In this document: positions 1 through 13,750 of the stretch, piece after piece
How positions within the stretch are numbered: the stretch's first letter is position 1
How the letters are laid out: each line of letters begins with the position of its first letter
Assembly: GCA_947652605.1 (NCBI GenBank)
Contig: OX393576.1
Coordinates: forward strand, 62,100,966 to 62,164,965
Reading direction: 5' to 3'
From: Elmis aenea
Taxonomy: Eukaryota; Arthropoda; Insecta; Coleoptera; Elmidae
DNA length: 64,000 nt
The notes under the pieces: model-generated
Told to the model about the DNA's origin: nothing
Databases searched by the model: none
What the model saw: only the letters and a program-made list of their open reading frames with translations
Program-made: the position numbers and the translations under genes

Positions 1-1873
1 CATATGCATTTACGTGCATCAGTAATTAAGCAATATAAACGTACAATGATATTTAATTAAGTTGCAATTATTTTAGCTTGCGAAGTAGATTTCACTTATT
101 TAACGAGACACAATTTCACTCCATCAGTCCCAGGTCATTTTCTATTGTTACCAATATGGATATGATCCATCCAACAACAATGCCTTTTTTACAGAATGGT
201 ATTGGGGTCAGCGCTCTTTGCCAACTATCGACCCACTGGTGTTCCTCATGTCTTTGCCCTATATTTCAAGGCTGATTTGCGGATCGCGCCGCTTGTAATT
301 GAGAATGCTTTATTTGCTTTTACCCTAGGCGGTTCTTATTGTCACCATGCTGCAAATGAGAGAAAGACGTTTCGCTTTGCGACCCTTACAAAGATTTAGC
401 TTTGATCTTAACGTAACAAAAATATTTTAAAACCGCGTCTGTTTTGTTTGAGCAGATGTTTCTAGCTTAAACTATGCATTAATTGCTTCTTCAAACATAA
501 TACTAAGCAAACAGCTGTGGTTACCTTATTACCTTGTTAATAGCAATCTTGTTTACCTTGCTCGCCACAAGGTATTTGCACAAGCTTGAATAATTCGCGA
601 GAGCAGAAAACTAATGCTTTTGGTGAAGGTGAACCGTGAGGAAGTCTGAAAAACGACTAGGGGATGAGCTTAGAGCTGTGGTAATGGCGAAGTTCCGCAG
701 ATGCAGTAACGGATGTGTAAGACGAGGCCAGTTTAAGATGCTGTCTCCATTTGTCTCCATCAATCTTTTCCTTGAAGTTATGGATGAAGGACTTGGTAGT
801 CGTTTGAGCTTCACTTTGCGCGTTAATTTTTCACGCTGCGAAAATTGTCTCTATTATAGTGACTACTCAATTATTCTGTCTGTTACAAAGATCAAATACT
901 TCTCTGTGTTTCAAAATTTGAATATTCAACAACGTCGGATTTTAATAATATTTTTAACGAAAACCGCGAATTACTCGCTTTAAAAAAATCCTAATTGCCG
1001 TTTTGCCTTAATACAATGAGCGTTAGTTCTCAGTCTCTTTTTTTATTGCCATTAGGATTGCAATATGCATATCAGCGCTGTACGTAAATCCTGGAAAACT
1101 GCAATTTAAAAAATATTCATGGCACCTCAACTCCTTAAGACGAAGGTATTTTAACTGAACCTTTTGTTAAACCTCAAAACACCTTCAATATGCTGAAAAT
1201 AGATCAAGAATGATCTTTTGTGAAATTTTTTAACAAACGCTGTTTTCCCCAAGTGTTGTTATTCACGTCGAATTCCTGCAAAACTTTTATGTTTATTTCC
1301 TTATGCATTACACATTTTTAACGTACGGAGTCACCTTTAGCATCCGTTAAAATTAGAATCGTTTAATTACTTTCGTAGGTATTTTTATTTATATTATAAA
1401 AAGTAACGGGAAACAGATCATAAAAACGGGAATAAAATGCGCCATCGTACGGGATATCTTAAAATGAATTGAGTTTCAGAGAATTTCACGCATCACTGAT
1501 ATTAGGAGGCGGCTGTGCACAGATGGCGTTGAACATTACATTTTCATTTTATTTGTAATAATTAAAATAGTTTTATGAGATATAAGGATTTAATTAATTT
1601 GTCCTTTACTGCTTTGGAGCCATAGGATGTATTTTATTTATCGTGATTAAATTTACAGTTGGTTTACAGGTTTTTAAGATAGTCTGCAATTTTTCCTAAC
1701 AATTTTCAAATGGTAGTTTAAACGACCTAAGGGTAATTATTGTTATAAATGGTGTAGGTAAATAATGTGCGAATGAAGTTAAATATGCCTTATTTAAAAA
1801 AAGAAACTGTTCCCGAAAACGTGCAGATTGTTCTTGCATTGTTTTAATTTTGAAATAGAAAAGTGGTCCACAT
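1..1873. other. No gene recognised
   Basis: AT-rich sequence with several short open frames (such as 636-983) that have no recognisable protein features, splice context or conservation. The first kilobase is somewhat less AT-rich than the rest, but nothing further can be said. Confidence 0.5.
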
Positions 1874-2526
1874 AATATGTAGATGGGCCACTATTGGGAT
1901 CTCGTAAACTGTAAGAGCTACAAAGAAGTTAAAATTAGACAAATTGTTTCCCTTTCTGAGACCTATTTAGTGATGCTTTAATCATTAATGTTTTAAAAAA
2001 GTTCCATAGCACGCTAGTTAATAATAAAAAAAAAAGAATCGGCATTTTTTTTTAAATCGTTAATAACTCGGTTATACTTGACGATACAAACATGTTTTTG
2101 GGGAAAAGGTGTAGTTTGTTTCAATCGTGTTTAAATTCTTAGATAAACTACAAAATTGTATTTTTTATAATGGAAACTTAACCATAGTTTGCTATGGTCT
2201 CATAATTTTTTTTTTCCCTCTTTACAATAATATACGGTTTAATGTATTTATTTTGATATTTAGGCTCAAAACAAATGAAATTTATCAAAAACTCCCTATG
2301 AAGCTATAGAGTTGCCATGCATTTAAACAATGTTGAAACATAAATGTTTTAATTTTACAGTGCGTAAAAAAATCTACAATTTTCTCCCCAAAAATATTTT
2401 TGTACCATCAAGTCTAACCGAGTTATTAACGATTTAAAAAAAATGAATGAAATTTTAAAACATTAAAGCATATTTCTTTGTAGCTTACTGTTTATGAGAT
2501 CCCAACAGTGGCCCACCATGTATATT
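1874..2526. repeat. Snap-back inverted repeat, ATCTCG family (copy 1)
   Basis: Left arm GGGCCACTATTGGGATCTCG and the following GTAAACTGTAAGAGCTACAAAG return inverted near 2475-2515. Inner arms around AATCGTTAATAACTCGGTTA (about 2056) and its complement (about 2420) also pair. The terminal ACAGGG bases are not recognisable here, so the ends are worn. It belongs with the element at 45301-46186. Confidence 0.85.
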
Positions 2527-4120
2527 GAAAAAATTATTTAAGTCGTCATTTGAAAGAACTGGGGTTGACGGCTTGCAACTGAATTACTTTTTGCCTTTTG
2601 TTTTCAAGGCTACACTTGCGTATATTTGTTTTGATAATCCACGTGTCTCATATTGTTATACATTGTATATTGTCATTTAATTATCCTCTGTGATTAAACA
2701 ATCGAAATGACAACAATATTGTAGCATATAGCATCGTAAGAACAACAATGTTAATGAATTAATATTTGCCGTTTTCCTGCATTTACCGTCGTCTGGAAGT
2801 ACAAATTATTTTGTAGGCAATTTTGAAACGCATTGTAGTTTACTGTGGAAAGGTTGTAAAATTTATAGCTGCACTATAAATTTTATAGTGATACTATAAA
2901 TAAGCCTTACCGCAATATCAAAGGATGAGCTAAAACACATTTTAGTTATCTTTGGAAATGGTGACTCTTTGAAAGTGAGAACCGATTAGTGAAACAATTG
3001 TTGCTTATTGTTTTGGCGGATTCATCTTAAACTGACTTAATCATAAATTTAAATGTGTAAATAGCAAACTTTATGGTTTTTGGACCTCGCCGAAAAGGAC
3101 ACTAACACCTTGCAAAAACATCTTGTAAATAATGACATTTGTTAATTAAGAAGTTTATATCTTTCTATTTGAAAAAGTTGTGTTTTCTTGAGTCCCACAC
3201 ATTGTTAAGAAAAAATCCTAATCATAATATTTTACATCATTTTATTGTAAAAAAGTATGGAAAATAGCTTGAAGATTTTAAGAAATACTATGAAGATATC
3301 AATCGTTTGTGTTTCGATTAAAAATTGTTTAAAAGCTTTTAATTTTAGTGGCAGTAAAAGTTCCAAAAAAATGCTATTAAACAGTTTTGTTGACACAATA
3401 AAAATTAGTTTGTATGCGTTAAGGAAACTTGGCAAAAGAATTAACTTGCGTCAAAAAGTTTTTAATAAAAATGCTCGTAATGGCTTAGTAACTATTCAAA
3501 TTGTGTATTAGCAGTGGCGTAGTTAGAGTTTGTGCCGCCCGGGGTGGTCCCTGCCTCTCTCAATAAGGTTTGCCAGCTCTTGATTGTTTCTTAAACAAAC
3601 AAAAATCAACACAAAAAAGTGGGGGGAAAGACAAAATGCGCCGCGGGCGTTTTTTTTTTTAATTTTAGATGTTCAAACGTGTTTTATTGCAAAGTTAGAT
3701 AATGTAGAGTACTTTACCATCATCCAAAATTACAGTTTTGTGGCAGAATATATTCTGATTTTTTTTTTTTTAAATCAGAACGCCCCCACCCCCCGAAATT
3801 ATTTTTAATAAGGTTAAAAACTTTCACAGATAGTTTCTATTTAGGTAAAGGAACACATACATAATATATTTAGCAAAATTACAACAAATTAATAATACAT
3901 ATATAAACATAAAATTCACATACATTTCAAAAAAGTAACACCATATTTCAGCCTTAAATTTAAAAAAAAAAACAACAAAAAACGTTGATGCTTTAAATGT
4001 GTATTTTTGTTGCTTGTTTTTATGAACAAAAAGCGTACATTACTGTGAATTTCCTCAAATGCACCTAGACTTGCCTAGACACGACCCCAAATATAATGTA
4101 AATGATAAAGGATTTTATAT

Positions 4121-4860
4121 ACAGTGTCCAAAAGTAATGGAATATGCTATATATCTCAGTAAATATCTACTTTAGGGAAAAAAATTTTGGATAAAAGTTG
4201 TTTGGTACTTAGTTTTCCATCATAAGACAAAATTTAAATATATTTTTTTCGAATAACAAACGCGCAATGAAAAACAATTGAATTTTTTTAAATGACAAGG
4301 TTATACTCATTTAATAGAGATTTTTTTTCAATGATAAGGTCATCTTAAAAATTAAGTTTATGCTAAGACGCCGGAGAATATCGAAAATTTGAAAGATCGT
4401 ATTAGAGAAATTACACTTGAAATGGTTGGGAATGTTATAAACGGGTTTAAAAACCGAGTTTATCATTGCCAAGCTGTAAATGGTTCACAGTTTGAACACT
4501 TATTGTAGATTTCGTAAAAAAAAATTAGTTCTTATGATGTTTTTGTTAGAAATAAATACTAATCAATTAAAATAATTTTTGCGTTTTTCTCAAAAAGTTG
4601 CTTAAGTGAGGGTACTAAAGTTTTGCATCATTGAAAAGAGAAAAAAATTCTCTATCAAATGAGTATAATATAGGGGTACCTTGTCATTTAAAAACATTTA
4701 AATGTTTTTCATTGCGCTTTTATTATTCGAAAAAAAATAATTAAATTTTGTCTTATGATGGAAAACTAAGTGCCATACAACTTTTATTCAAAACATTCTT
4801 CCCTAAAGTAGATATTTACTGAGATATATAACATATTCCATTACTTTTGGACACACTGTA
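4121..4860. mobile_element. Mariner-like palindromic element with long arms
   Basis: Ends ACAGTGTCCAAAAGTAATGG and the inverse at 4841-4860; the arms pair for roughly 220 bp (AGATATTTACTGAGATATAT on the right inverts TATATCTCAGTAAATATCTA on the left). The centre contains the last 44 codons of a mariner-type transposase. Nested inside the hAT-like copy A. Confidence 0.85.
4374..4508 (+). pseudogene. C-terminal fragment of mariner-like transposase (copy 1)
   Basis: 44 codons and TAG, from [18 protein letters not shown] to [16 protein letters not shown]. The closing pattern (a Cys, then N-G-x-x-F-E-H-L-L and stop) is the usual C-terminus of insect mariner-like transposases. The catalytic part is absent, and a stop lies seven codons upstream. 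Confidence 0.8.
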
Positions 4861-7097
4861 CCTATCAAATTGCACTAATTATCACCCACTTAGGCCAGTA
4901 CCTACCTAAAAACCCCCCAACAATAATTGTATTCACATACGGGTAATGAAAAATCGTCATTACACACTGTTTCTAGTGCCCTTTGATTTGGAAGTTCTCT
5001 AACCATTGTTAGAAACTTTTGTACATCTCAATTTACAAATAATTAGACGAATGTTATCGCTATGCGACGATTGGTTAATATGGAAAGGGATTTATACCTC
5101 AAACCAAATGTTTGCAATAGAACGGAAGTGAAAAATCCCTTCTACAATAGAGTTTAAAAGTGGATAATAAAAGTGCATGGAATTTAATGCCTAAAATAAA
5201 TGAAATGTTTCATAATTTTATTGAATGGTTGGTACCCTATCATAAATTTTATTACTTGGAATTTCTGTCGTTAGGGGGCGGGTTTTCAGTGTAGCCAGGT
5301 CGAGTAGCCCGTTTTACCCTGTAACTTCGATAAGAATTCTTTTTTTACGTGAATTTTTCATCGGGACTAGCGCTAGTGCCAGCACTGATTATTATACCTA
5401 CTGTTCCTTTATTACCCCGAGATTTTAATTTTTATCCCATTTGGGTATTTGGGTAGACTAAAAGTGCCGCCCCCCCCCAGCCACGCCACTGTGTAGGAGA
5501 CGAAAACGTTTTAGTACATTTTATTCTGTATATAAAAAGTCAAATTTTATCTTTAAAACCCCTGGTCACGTTAAAAAAAAACCTAATAAACAAACTAAAC
5601 AAGTAGAAAGACCATTATTTACATTTTTAATTAAAGCATTTATTCAAATAGTTTTATTGGTAAAACGACGGATTTTTGTATATACCTGTGTGACTTTTGT
5701 TGATTGCTGTTAGTACTTATTTTTGTAAAGCTGTGTAAACCAGATTAGTAAATGTTGTGATGAAGTTTTTTTGCCAGTCTTGCTAATCATGGCGTTGCGG
5801 TTCGTGATTAGAAATTCAGTACGGACGATGAATTAGCTCTGCAAACTTGGCTTGAGTGTTTATGTTGCTGGTTTTTGTTTGTTTTTAGGTCGTTATTTTG
5901 TCTTTTTAGGTAAACTGTTATAAAACAGAAAGTTTAAAAGTTAAATAAAGCACCAGTTTCAATGGAATAAAACCATCAAAAGAAAACTTTAAATTAATTA
6001 CCGGGTAATGTGAAGTTGCGAAGCACATCGCTTATGCACATAATTCTGTTCATAAAATATGCAGCGTGTCAGCACGTTCTGTATCGTGTAATACGGCCTT
6101 TAAATTCCGAAATATCGACGTTTTGTTTTACGTTTCGTTTTATTGTCAGTTTAATCTTTGGTTTTCAAACGAATGCATCAAAAATGACAGAGAGCGACGA
6201 TAACTTTTCGGAATAGTTCGTTTGTTGAAAAAGGATCAAAGTTGGACGGTAAATTGTTTAGGGGCCGAGGCATTCCTCTGGGAATAGTTCTGCTGCCGCT
6301 GGTTGTAAAATATGTGCGAAATAAAAAGTTAGTGTCACTTTAGACGTAATAATTTGATATTTAATTCATTGGGGAAGGTTGATTTTTCATGGTTATGGCG
6401 TAATTTGCCGAGGTTCACTTTTACATTTTGTGTGTGCGCGTGTATCAACGAGAAAATCCCACATGCGAGTTTGAAATTTGCTTTTAAAACTGAATTTAGT
6501 CCTGCACTTTTGTGATGGTTTTGTTTTCTTCGACGTCTCTCTTGTGGGTTGTTCATCGAGTTCGCTGCACCACCTTACGGGCATAAGCGAATTTTGCGAT
6601 GCGAATTATTCAGTGTTGACTTTCTTATACCTTGCGATTGGATAAATGAAACCAAATAAAACATAAAAATCATCATACCGTGTCCGTGCCAACATGAGGT
6701 GAATGATTAGTTTATTTCGTCAACATATTGTCTCAACCGATCAATGTCAGTACATGGCGTTAAAGTTTACTATTTTATGTACATTGCAAGCGTCTGATAT
6801 ATTTATTTCTTGGTAGGGTTGAGCTGTCCCAACTATGTAAAATTTATTGATAGAATTTATCACTGTACGTATAACAAGCTTCTAAGATTTATACCCGGCA
6901 CCTCCACCAAAAAATATGGTTTTTACGTATCACAAGACTTATCGCCCGCTGACAACAATTTTTTAAAATATACATGAAAAGTTTTAAAACTGCAAGCAGT
7001 TAGTGATCCAAGCACATTCTGAAATTCATTAGTTTCAACGTTAGACGATATTTTTACTGAATTAAAACTATTCTTTCGATGAATCAACATTGCTTTA

Positions 7098-7600
7098 TAC
7101 AGGGTGTCCCCATTATACACGGCAAAAAAGTAGGTTCATATTCCTGAGTGAAAATGATGACCATTTGTCAAATATTTTGTTATCCGAAAATGCTTCCTTT
7201 CAAAGTTGGAGACCTCCAAAGTTGCAAGAAAAAAAATTCAAAAAATCGAATACTTCCTAGCCGTTTAAGCTAGAGCTATCAAACTTGGCCGAAATGTTTG
7301 GGTGTTTCCCATTGACTTTGTGGGATAATTAGAAAGAAAACACGTAATTGGAAGTATGATTTATAGTCAGGTCATCCGCTTACCATCTTCAGAATTTTTT
7401 TCTCTGGAATAAAATTGAAAATGTCATTCGTCCATAAGAAAGTACGACTTAAGAGGAAAAAATTCATCCCTCTTTGTTTTTTGCTGTAAACGTAGCCGTT
7501 TTCGAGAAAATTAGCGCTAAAGATGCATCGACAAACTCTGTTTATACACCTCAAATATTTTTTTTAACGAAACTTAGTTGGCTAATGTCATGCTTGACTT
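7098..7600 (+). repeat. Single-ended TACAGGGTGTCCCC element remnant
   Basis: A clear TACAGGGTGTCCCC terminus opens at 7098, but no inverse end was found downstream, so the right limit is arbitrary. Likely a truncated copy of one of the ACAGGGTG element families. Confidence 0.4.
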
Positions 7601-8718
7601 AAGGCTTGGGACAAAAAAATGTTGTTCTTAAACTGGTAAATATTCTTCCCACATTTTCAGTCCTTTCGCTTGTTTCTTTGTCAATTCCTCCATTTTTCTC
7701 TATGATCACTCCTAAATATTTAAAGCTTTCTACCTATTCCAACCTAAGCCTATTTGAAGTGATTTTTGTTTATTAATATGGCTACTCGTTAATGTAGTCA
7801 ACACAAAAATAAACCAAAATTTTGTTAAAGGAATGTTTTTGAACTACAAATAAGAAAATACATATTTAAATATTCACAAAACACTAAATAACTGGAACGC
7901 GTTTAATTAATATAATTAAATTGTAATGGTCTTAAGTTGTAAAGTAGAAACAGGAATTTTTTTCATTTTCAAGGCATAACCTATTTGTTCCATTTAAAAT
8001 ATTTTAGTTATTTATCATGAAATATCTGACTAAAATCAAAATTGTGTCACAATAAACGCATTTTATGCGCGATCAATCATATAATCTAATTAATCATAAT
8101 ATGAACGTCAACAATCGGCCGAATAATCGGTAATTAGCCAATTTGCTAAAATAACCGTACAAGTAAGATTGGTAGTAATAATGATAAAGCGAAGAGAACC
8201 TTTAAAGTGGTTAAGTATTTCTTCAATTGATTATAAAAAAAAAACATAAATTGTTTTTAAATAAACTTATTCGTGTTCTATTTTAGCTCAGATTTTTCAA
8301 ATTTTGGAATTTGTAAAGCACGTGCAACTAATTATTCCACGTATTTCTGGATTAACCATTAAATCAGAGCTGCTACAGCATAGCTCAACTTCATAACTTG
8401 CGGTGAAGCACCTCGGAATGGTTAAGATACAAGCATAGTTTATCACCACCCGCAAGAACTAAAATTTTGTCTTCCCCTAATTAGCGCCATAAACTTCATC
8501 ATCTCTTGCGTTTACCGTCCAACTTTAAGAGTGTCTAACATTTAACTCACTAACTTAACCGAAGTCATTATCCTATGAAATAAACTCGGCAAGAAGTAAA
8601 ATTGTGGATATTTTAAGTGGGGTGGCATCGAATGGTGGGGCAGCGTCGAGACGCTTTCAGTCTTGTCACCGACACCGGCGGTATGCATCACAACGGCGCT
8701 AGGTGTGTAAACACGGTT

Positions 8719-8728
8719 CTATAAATAT
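8719..8728 (+). promoter_or_regulatory. TATA-like element upstream of the orphan exon
   Basis: TCTATAAATA about 340 bp before the ATG at 9066, inside a locally GC-richer patch (8620-8720). Weak evidence; such motifs are common in AT-rich DNA. Confidence 0.2.
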
Positions 8729-9065
8729 TCGGGAAAACAAAACACTTCGCGTGGCAAAGCCTACTGCATGCATCACGCTAAATTAAAATCTAAAATCGCG
8801 TTCAAGAAATCTGCTAATGTGCTTATAGTTGCGTTACGCTTTTCTCGTGCCGTAAACTGCAATAAACTTTTTATTAATAAGGAAAGTGTGATATTAAATT
8901 AAGTCGATGTCGTAAATCCGTTTAATTATATATCGTGCAGCACCAATAAAGCGCAGCCAATAATTCTTCGGTGGTATATTGAAAAAGTTTAATGAAGTAT
9001 ATCGCAAAATTCACGCTGTGACTTGCGTTCTTCGATGTAGTTTGGTGTATTAACAAGCTGTGAAC

Positions 9066-9215
9066 ATGTATTCCGTCAATGATATTGACAATAATAACCG
9101 CACTAATAATAATAACAATGGAAATGGGTTCCAATTATTTTCCACTCGCGGAATGGAAGCACTTCAGTTGTTTCTGCGAGAGAATAGCAACGAGTACGTC
9201 CGGCAGTTTGTACAG
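9066..9215 (+). CDS. Candidate orphan coding exon (50 codons)
   Basis: Not recognised. The ORF opens with ATG, has an Asn-rich start (MYSVNDIDNNNRTNNNNNGN) and then a protein-like helix, GMEALQLFLRENSNEYVRQF. It meets a plausible donor CAG|GTACAA at 9216, phase 0. The sequence in front (8.6-8.8 kb) is less AT-rich than its surroundings and has a TATA-like element. It could be the first exon of an unrelated gene or an alternative first exon spliced to the phase 0 start of liprin exon A 20.8 kb away; no partner exon was found. The Asn run alone could be chance, but the helix looks like real protein. Confidence 0.4.
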
Positions 9216-9549
9216 GTACAACAGTTTTGTCCAACCGTGATATGCACTGCATTCCATCCACCAGTTTTTTTTTTTTATTTCCTCTCTAAAGCTTTGCATG
9301 ATAAATTAAATTTTTTTCATGCTTTAGTTTTGAAACGTTTATTTGTACAAAAATTTACACCGCACTGGAAATTGGGAATAATTTGCTGTTGAAGATAACG
9401 TTACTCAAAGCTTAATTAACGCGTTGAGTAGTTTATTATTTAAAAGTCAATTAGATCTTCACAATATTAACAACACAAACTAAGTAGTTGATATGCAAAT
9501 GTGTAAAACAGAAAATTGGAAATGGCCCAAACAGAAGGACGCGAAAATA

Positions 9550-10408
9550 TACAGGGTGGACCAAATTCGAATGTGTTACGGGGTATCTCGGTTACTGTTA
9601 TAGATAGTGAAAGTCTGATTTCGGTCTCTTGGGCTATTTAAAAAAAAATAATGCCTATGCAATCAGATTTCTTCTATCGGATTCCATTTTGGCACTACAG
9701 ACGAAAGAAATTTCATAATTTTAAAAAATTTACTATAACTTCTTTATTTATTAAATTAGAACAAAATGTTATATAGGTTTTTTTATACAGATTTTTATGC
9801 TTAATTTGAAAATAAGTAATTTTTTTTTAGCCACCTTGACTTTCGAGATATGGAGTAAACTTACATTTTTTTAAATGGAAACCCTAGTTGGCCATGACTA
9901 CTTGTTTAATAATTGCAAACATCACTTGTTTACGAAATCATGGCAAACTTTGATAAGTAAATTTTTACAATATTAGTCATATCTCGGTTATTTTTTGCAA
10001 CAAATATATAAAACTATATATTTTTAAAAAGCTAAAAAAATACTCTTTCACATAAAATCATGGCCAACTGGGGTTTCCTTTTAAAAAAATGTAAGTTTAC
10101 TCCATATCTCAAAAGTCAAGGTGACCAAAAAAAAATTACTTTTTTTACATAAAGCATAAAAATCTGTATAAAGAACCTATATAACATTTTGTTCTAATTT
10201 AATAAATAAAGAAGTTACAGCAAATTTTCAAAAATTATTAAGTTTCATTTTTCGTCTGTAGTGCCAAAATGGAATCCGATAAAAAAAAACTGATTGTATC
10301 GGCGTTATTTTCTCAATAAAATAGCACAAGAGACCGAAATCAGGTTTTCGCTATCTGTTACGGTAACCGAGATACCCCGTAAAACATTTGAATTTGGTCC
10401 ACCCTGTA
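9550..10408. repeat. Snap-back inverted repeat, GGACC subfamily (copy 1)
   Basis: 859 bp. Left end TACAGGGTGGACCAAATTCG, right end its inverse; the ACGGGGTATCTCGGTTAC block recurs inverted at about 10362-10379. Arms pair over nearly the whole length (about 390 bp each). No coding capacity. TA lies at both borders. Same family as 35888-36701. Confidence 0.95.
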
Positions 10409-13115
10409 CAATGCAGCTTATGTTGTTCAAAAAATAATCTATGAAAATGTTGTTTGTTAAGCAAAGCTTATAACTCAAAAGAGTCACAAATTGGGTTATA
10501 AATGACGATTTCATTGTTTTTAATTGGATTTTAGTTCAAACACCATGGATTACCTTTATTTTCAAAAGCCGTTGATAATTACAGAATTTGACATCCATAA
10601 AAATGTTAAATATTGTTAGCTTTAATACAAACAACTATAAACATCAAAGATAATTATTCTACCTTGAAGACATAACTATAGTTACACTTCATTTTAATTG
10701 CACATTTTAAGATTTATTTTAACACGATTTGTTAATAGAGCTAAGTCAATATTTCTCAAAGTGTGGTCCGTGGATCCTTGGGAGTCCCTGAATCCTTCTG
10801 AAGGGATCCCCATAGCCTTTATAATGTTCGAAAATCATCCAAATTTATTTACCACGCTGTTGAAAACAAATATTGTCTACAAAAAAAGTTCTGTGAGTAG
10901 TTAATTTTAGGAGGGGTCCTCGCAGTAAGTATTCAATGCTTGTTACAATTTAAGCAGAGATAAGGCAACAGGCCAAAGTTTCCCATGTATGTGTAAGTTT
11001 GGCCACCATCACATTATACTAAAATGTTGATAAAATTAGATAAAACTGTACATATTTTTACCAGTTATAACAACAAGTATTTAAGTTATCCACATTATTG
11101 TTATTAAGAACTCTTTACACTGTTCTTGGCTGCAAGTTGAGCTTAGAATACTCAAAGATAATTATCTAGAATCATTGAATCTTTCTGGCACTAATAAGTC
11201 TAAAAAACAAACTGTAATGATTAAATCAGAGGTTGTTTAAACAAGGAAATCCTCTATTTGTGTAAATACCAATATGCGGTACAATGAAAACCTGTCGTTG
11301 TTTAAATATGCAAATTTTAAGCAGGTTCGTTTATTATTTTGTTGCGTTTTGTCTGGCGAAACACCAACAAAAGCATAAAAGGAAAAATTAAATGTCCATA
11401 ATCATACGGCTGAGAACTCGGTTATGGGACAACAATAAAACAAGGTTAAACAGTGCTCAGGACCTGAGTTGGGTGGTGTTGTCCCGAAGGAACGCTAAAA
11501 AAGTTAAATTTTCATTTTTATCTTACCATCCAACAAAAACCTTTTTTTGCAGTTCATATATCTGGCGCTAGTAAAAAAAAACTGCTGCCGAAAGGTCATT
11601 GCATTTAAACTTGGAACAATCTCCAGTTGTTTCACAAATACGCTGCCAGGAATGACTAATTTCCTTTGAAACCCTAGATATTCGATTAGGAACTTATTTG
11701 AAAAAAATAAGAAAACTCGTCTTTTAATTAAAGATGGAAGCGTTAACTTTTTAGTTCCCTGGAGTAATCTAATGAGTATTAATTTGTTTTTTTTTTGTGT
11801 AGAATGTATTGTTGTTTATAAATTCATATTGGGTAATTTTGCAAATGGAACCAAAAAGAAGTCTTTATCAACATTGATCTGGAAAATTTGTACGTACCTA
11901 ACTTTTTTTGATGTGTTTACATATTCTAACACATTTTGAATTAAAATTGCTTACCCAAACAGCTGCTAATTACAAAATGACGAATGATTTAACGACGTAA
12001 TGATCTGGAATCCGAATTTTTGACTCGGTAAATTTCACTCGCGTTGAGCATGTAATTGATGATATAGCAAAACTGCAACGAAATACAATTCATTCATATT
12101 TCAATAAAAATATGGTGATTTGGGGGGAATGTCGTTGTAGAGGGATCAGGAATTGCACTCGAGGGATTCACGCCTCCTGTGTTTTATCCGTAGTTGCAAA
12201 TAAAGGTCTCGCGAACAGTCGAGTATTTTACACTGCGTACCTGATTCGCACACTTCCTGGAAGTCTGTACCCGAGTAGGAGTGTGTTGAAGCAGGAACTG
12301 AAAACGAAACAGCAGTATTTATTGACATTTTTTTAAAAATTAGAGAAGAAAGGAACAAAATTAGTTGTCCTCCAAAACTTAAAAGTGAAATTCAGAAATG
12401 AATTTCTGCAGTTGCTTTTTGTGTGCCTAAAACCATGAATATTCTAGAAAAATTTGTGAAAACTTTATGTTTTGCTGTTGCTGAAAATATCAAAATTATT
12501 AATTTTTGCTTTTCAGTAACCACTTGCTCCTCTAATAAAGAGTTTAAACTAATTTCCTTCTAGGTTTTTCCCAAACGTCCCATCTATTTTGCTGTTTCAG
12601 TAAAATTACTTACTGTAACGTGTAGCACTCTGTAAGGTTTTATTTGTATTTATTCACTTGCTTTATTATTTAAAGATTTCAGCCTTCTATAGCTGAAACG
12701 TGCTGTATATATCTTCTGCAGTTTTATTATTTGAAACTTGTTCGAAGCGCTTGTTACATTGAAATTTATTTATTTGCTTCAAGTAAACTATAAACTATAC
12801 GAAATTTCTCCTATTCTTTAAAAGTATGTAAACTATCTTGTACTGCAAAAGAAAACGATATATTTTGTTTTGAAAACTTTACAAACATTTCGTTCTGGAA
12901 ACTTGACAAACATTTCGTTTATGTTTGAGCACAATTCAAATAGTTTCATTTGTTTGTCTTCGCGTTAATTGTAAACGTAATTATTTTAAATTGTTGGGAG
13001 TAGAAATTCTTACTTATTGTAGCCCTTGCAAATTTTGTTGGCTATACGAGTATTTCAGATTTCATAGGAAATTTTACAGTGTAGAAAGGGTTGAGCATAT
13101 ATGTAGAAATTCCTA
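10409..13115. other. No gene recognised
   Basis: AT-rich spacer. Two things stand out: a TTTCTCAAAGTGTGGTCCG stretch at about 10755 that resembles the end of hAT-type MITEs, without a partner end, and a hairpin GGGACAACA...TGTTGTCCC at about 11425-11485. Confidence 0.4.
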
Positions 13116-13380
13116 TACAGGGTGTAGACTTGGATCACGCAACATAGCAGTTTTAAGGGTAAAATTTTAAAAGTCGTATATTATCTTCCCTAATTATTTT
13201 AGAAAAAAAGTGCAAATAGGTAGAGAAAAAAATTCTGTATCTATAAATATAATCAATATTAATTTTTAGTTTTCCAATAACTGAAAATTGAGAAAATTAT
13301 TAAACGCGTTTTGACAAAAATCTGTAGGACCTTAGAGTTATGCTGTGACAACTGCCCATCCTAATGTCAGTTAACTATAC

Positions 13381-13516
13381 CTACTGTCACTTTGACGCAA
13401 AGTTCATTCTTAATATATTATATCAAACATTTGTTTTATACAATTAGTTATGTTTTCATTCCAAGAAATAATAAAAATGACAATTAAGAATAAACCCCGC
13501 GTCAAAGTGACAGTAG
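13381..13516. repeat. 136 bp palindromic MITE
   Basis: CTACTGTCACTTTGACGC at the left and its inverse GCGTCAAAGTGACAGTAG at the right; internal ATTCTTAAT/AATTAAGAAT also pair. A related ACTGTCACTTTGAC palindrome sits inside the element at 32250-33747. Confidence 0.75.
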
Positions 13517-13530
13517 AAGCGTAAAGCCGG

Positions 13531-13750
13531 TGTCCCACGGCCTGTGACTCGGCGAGCCTGACGCGAAGTTTGTCATACCTCGCGTCGTGGGACAGCACAG
13601 GCTCGGCATGGCTCGTGGTGGCTTGTGGTGGCTCGCCCTTTCAACGGGTGTCCCACGGCCTGTGACTCGGCGAGCCTGACTCGGTTTGTCATACCTCGAG
13701 TCGTGGGAACGCACAGGCTCGTGGTGGCTTGTGGTGGCTCGCCCTTTCCC
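13531..13750. repeat. Subterminal tandem repeat, 118 bp period, two copies
   Basis: TGTCCCACGGCCTGTGACTC recurs at 13531 and 13649. Each unit ends in alternating GGCTCGTGGTGGCTTGTGG-type motifs. Part of the left end of the enclosing transposon. Confidence 0.85.

Larger units (their letters stand above)
3512..5491. mobile_element. hAT-like element with CAGTGGCGTAG ends (copy A), carrying a nested element
   Basis: Ends are CAGTGGCGTAG and its near complement CCACGCCACTG, followed inside by GTGCCGCCC and its inverse. Flanks TGTATTAG and TGTAGGAG are an 8 bp target duplication with two changes, typical of hAT. Inside there is no intact transposase; it is interrupted by the mariner-like palindrome 4121-4860. 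A second, shorter copy in the opposite direction lies at 53763-54432. Confidence 0.8.

Noticed and set aside
636..983. 115-codon ORF near the window start
   Set aside because: No recognisable domain or splice support, and composition compatible with chance.
3257..3511. 84-codon ORF beside hAT copy A
   Set aside because: It ends exactly at the element border by chance and has Lys/Asn/Ile-rich content expected of AT-rich noncoding DNA.
10755..10920. Possible hAT MITE starting TTTCTCAAAGTGTGGTCCG
   Set aside because: The right end and target duplication could not be found, so it is not listed as an element.
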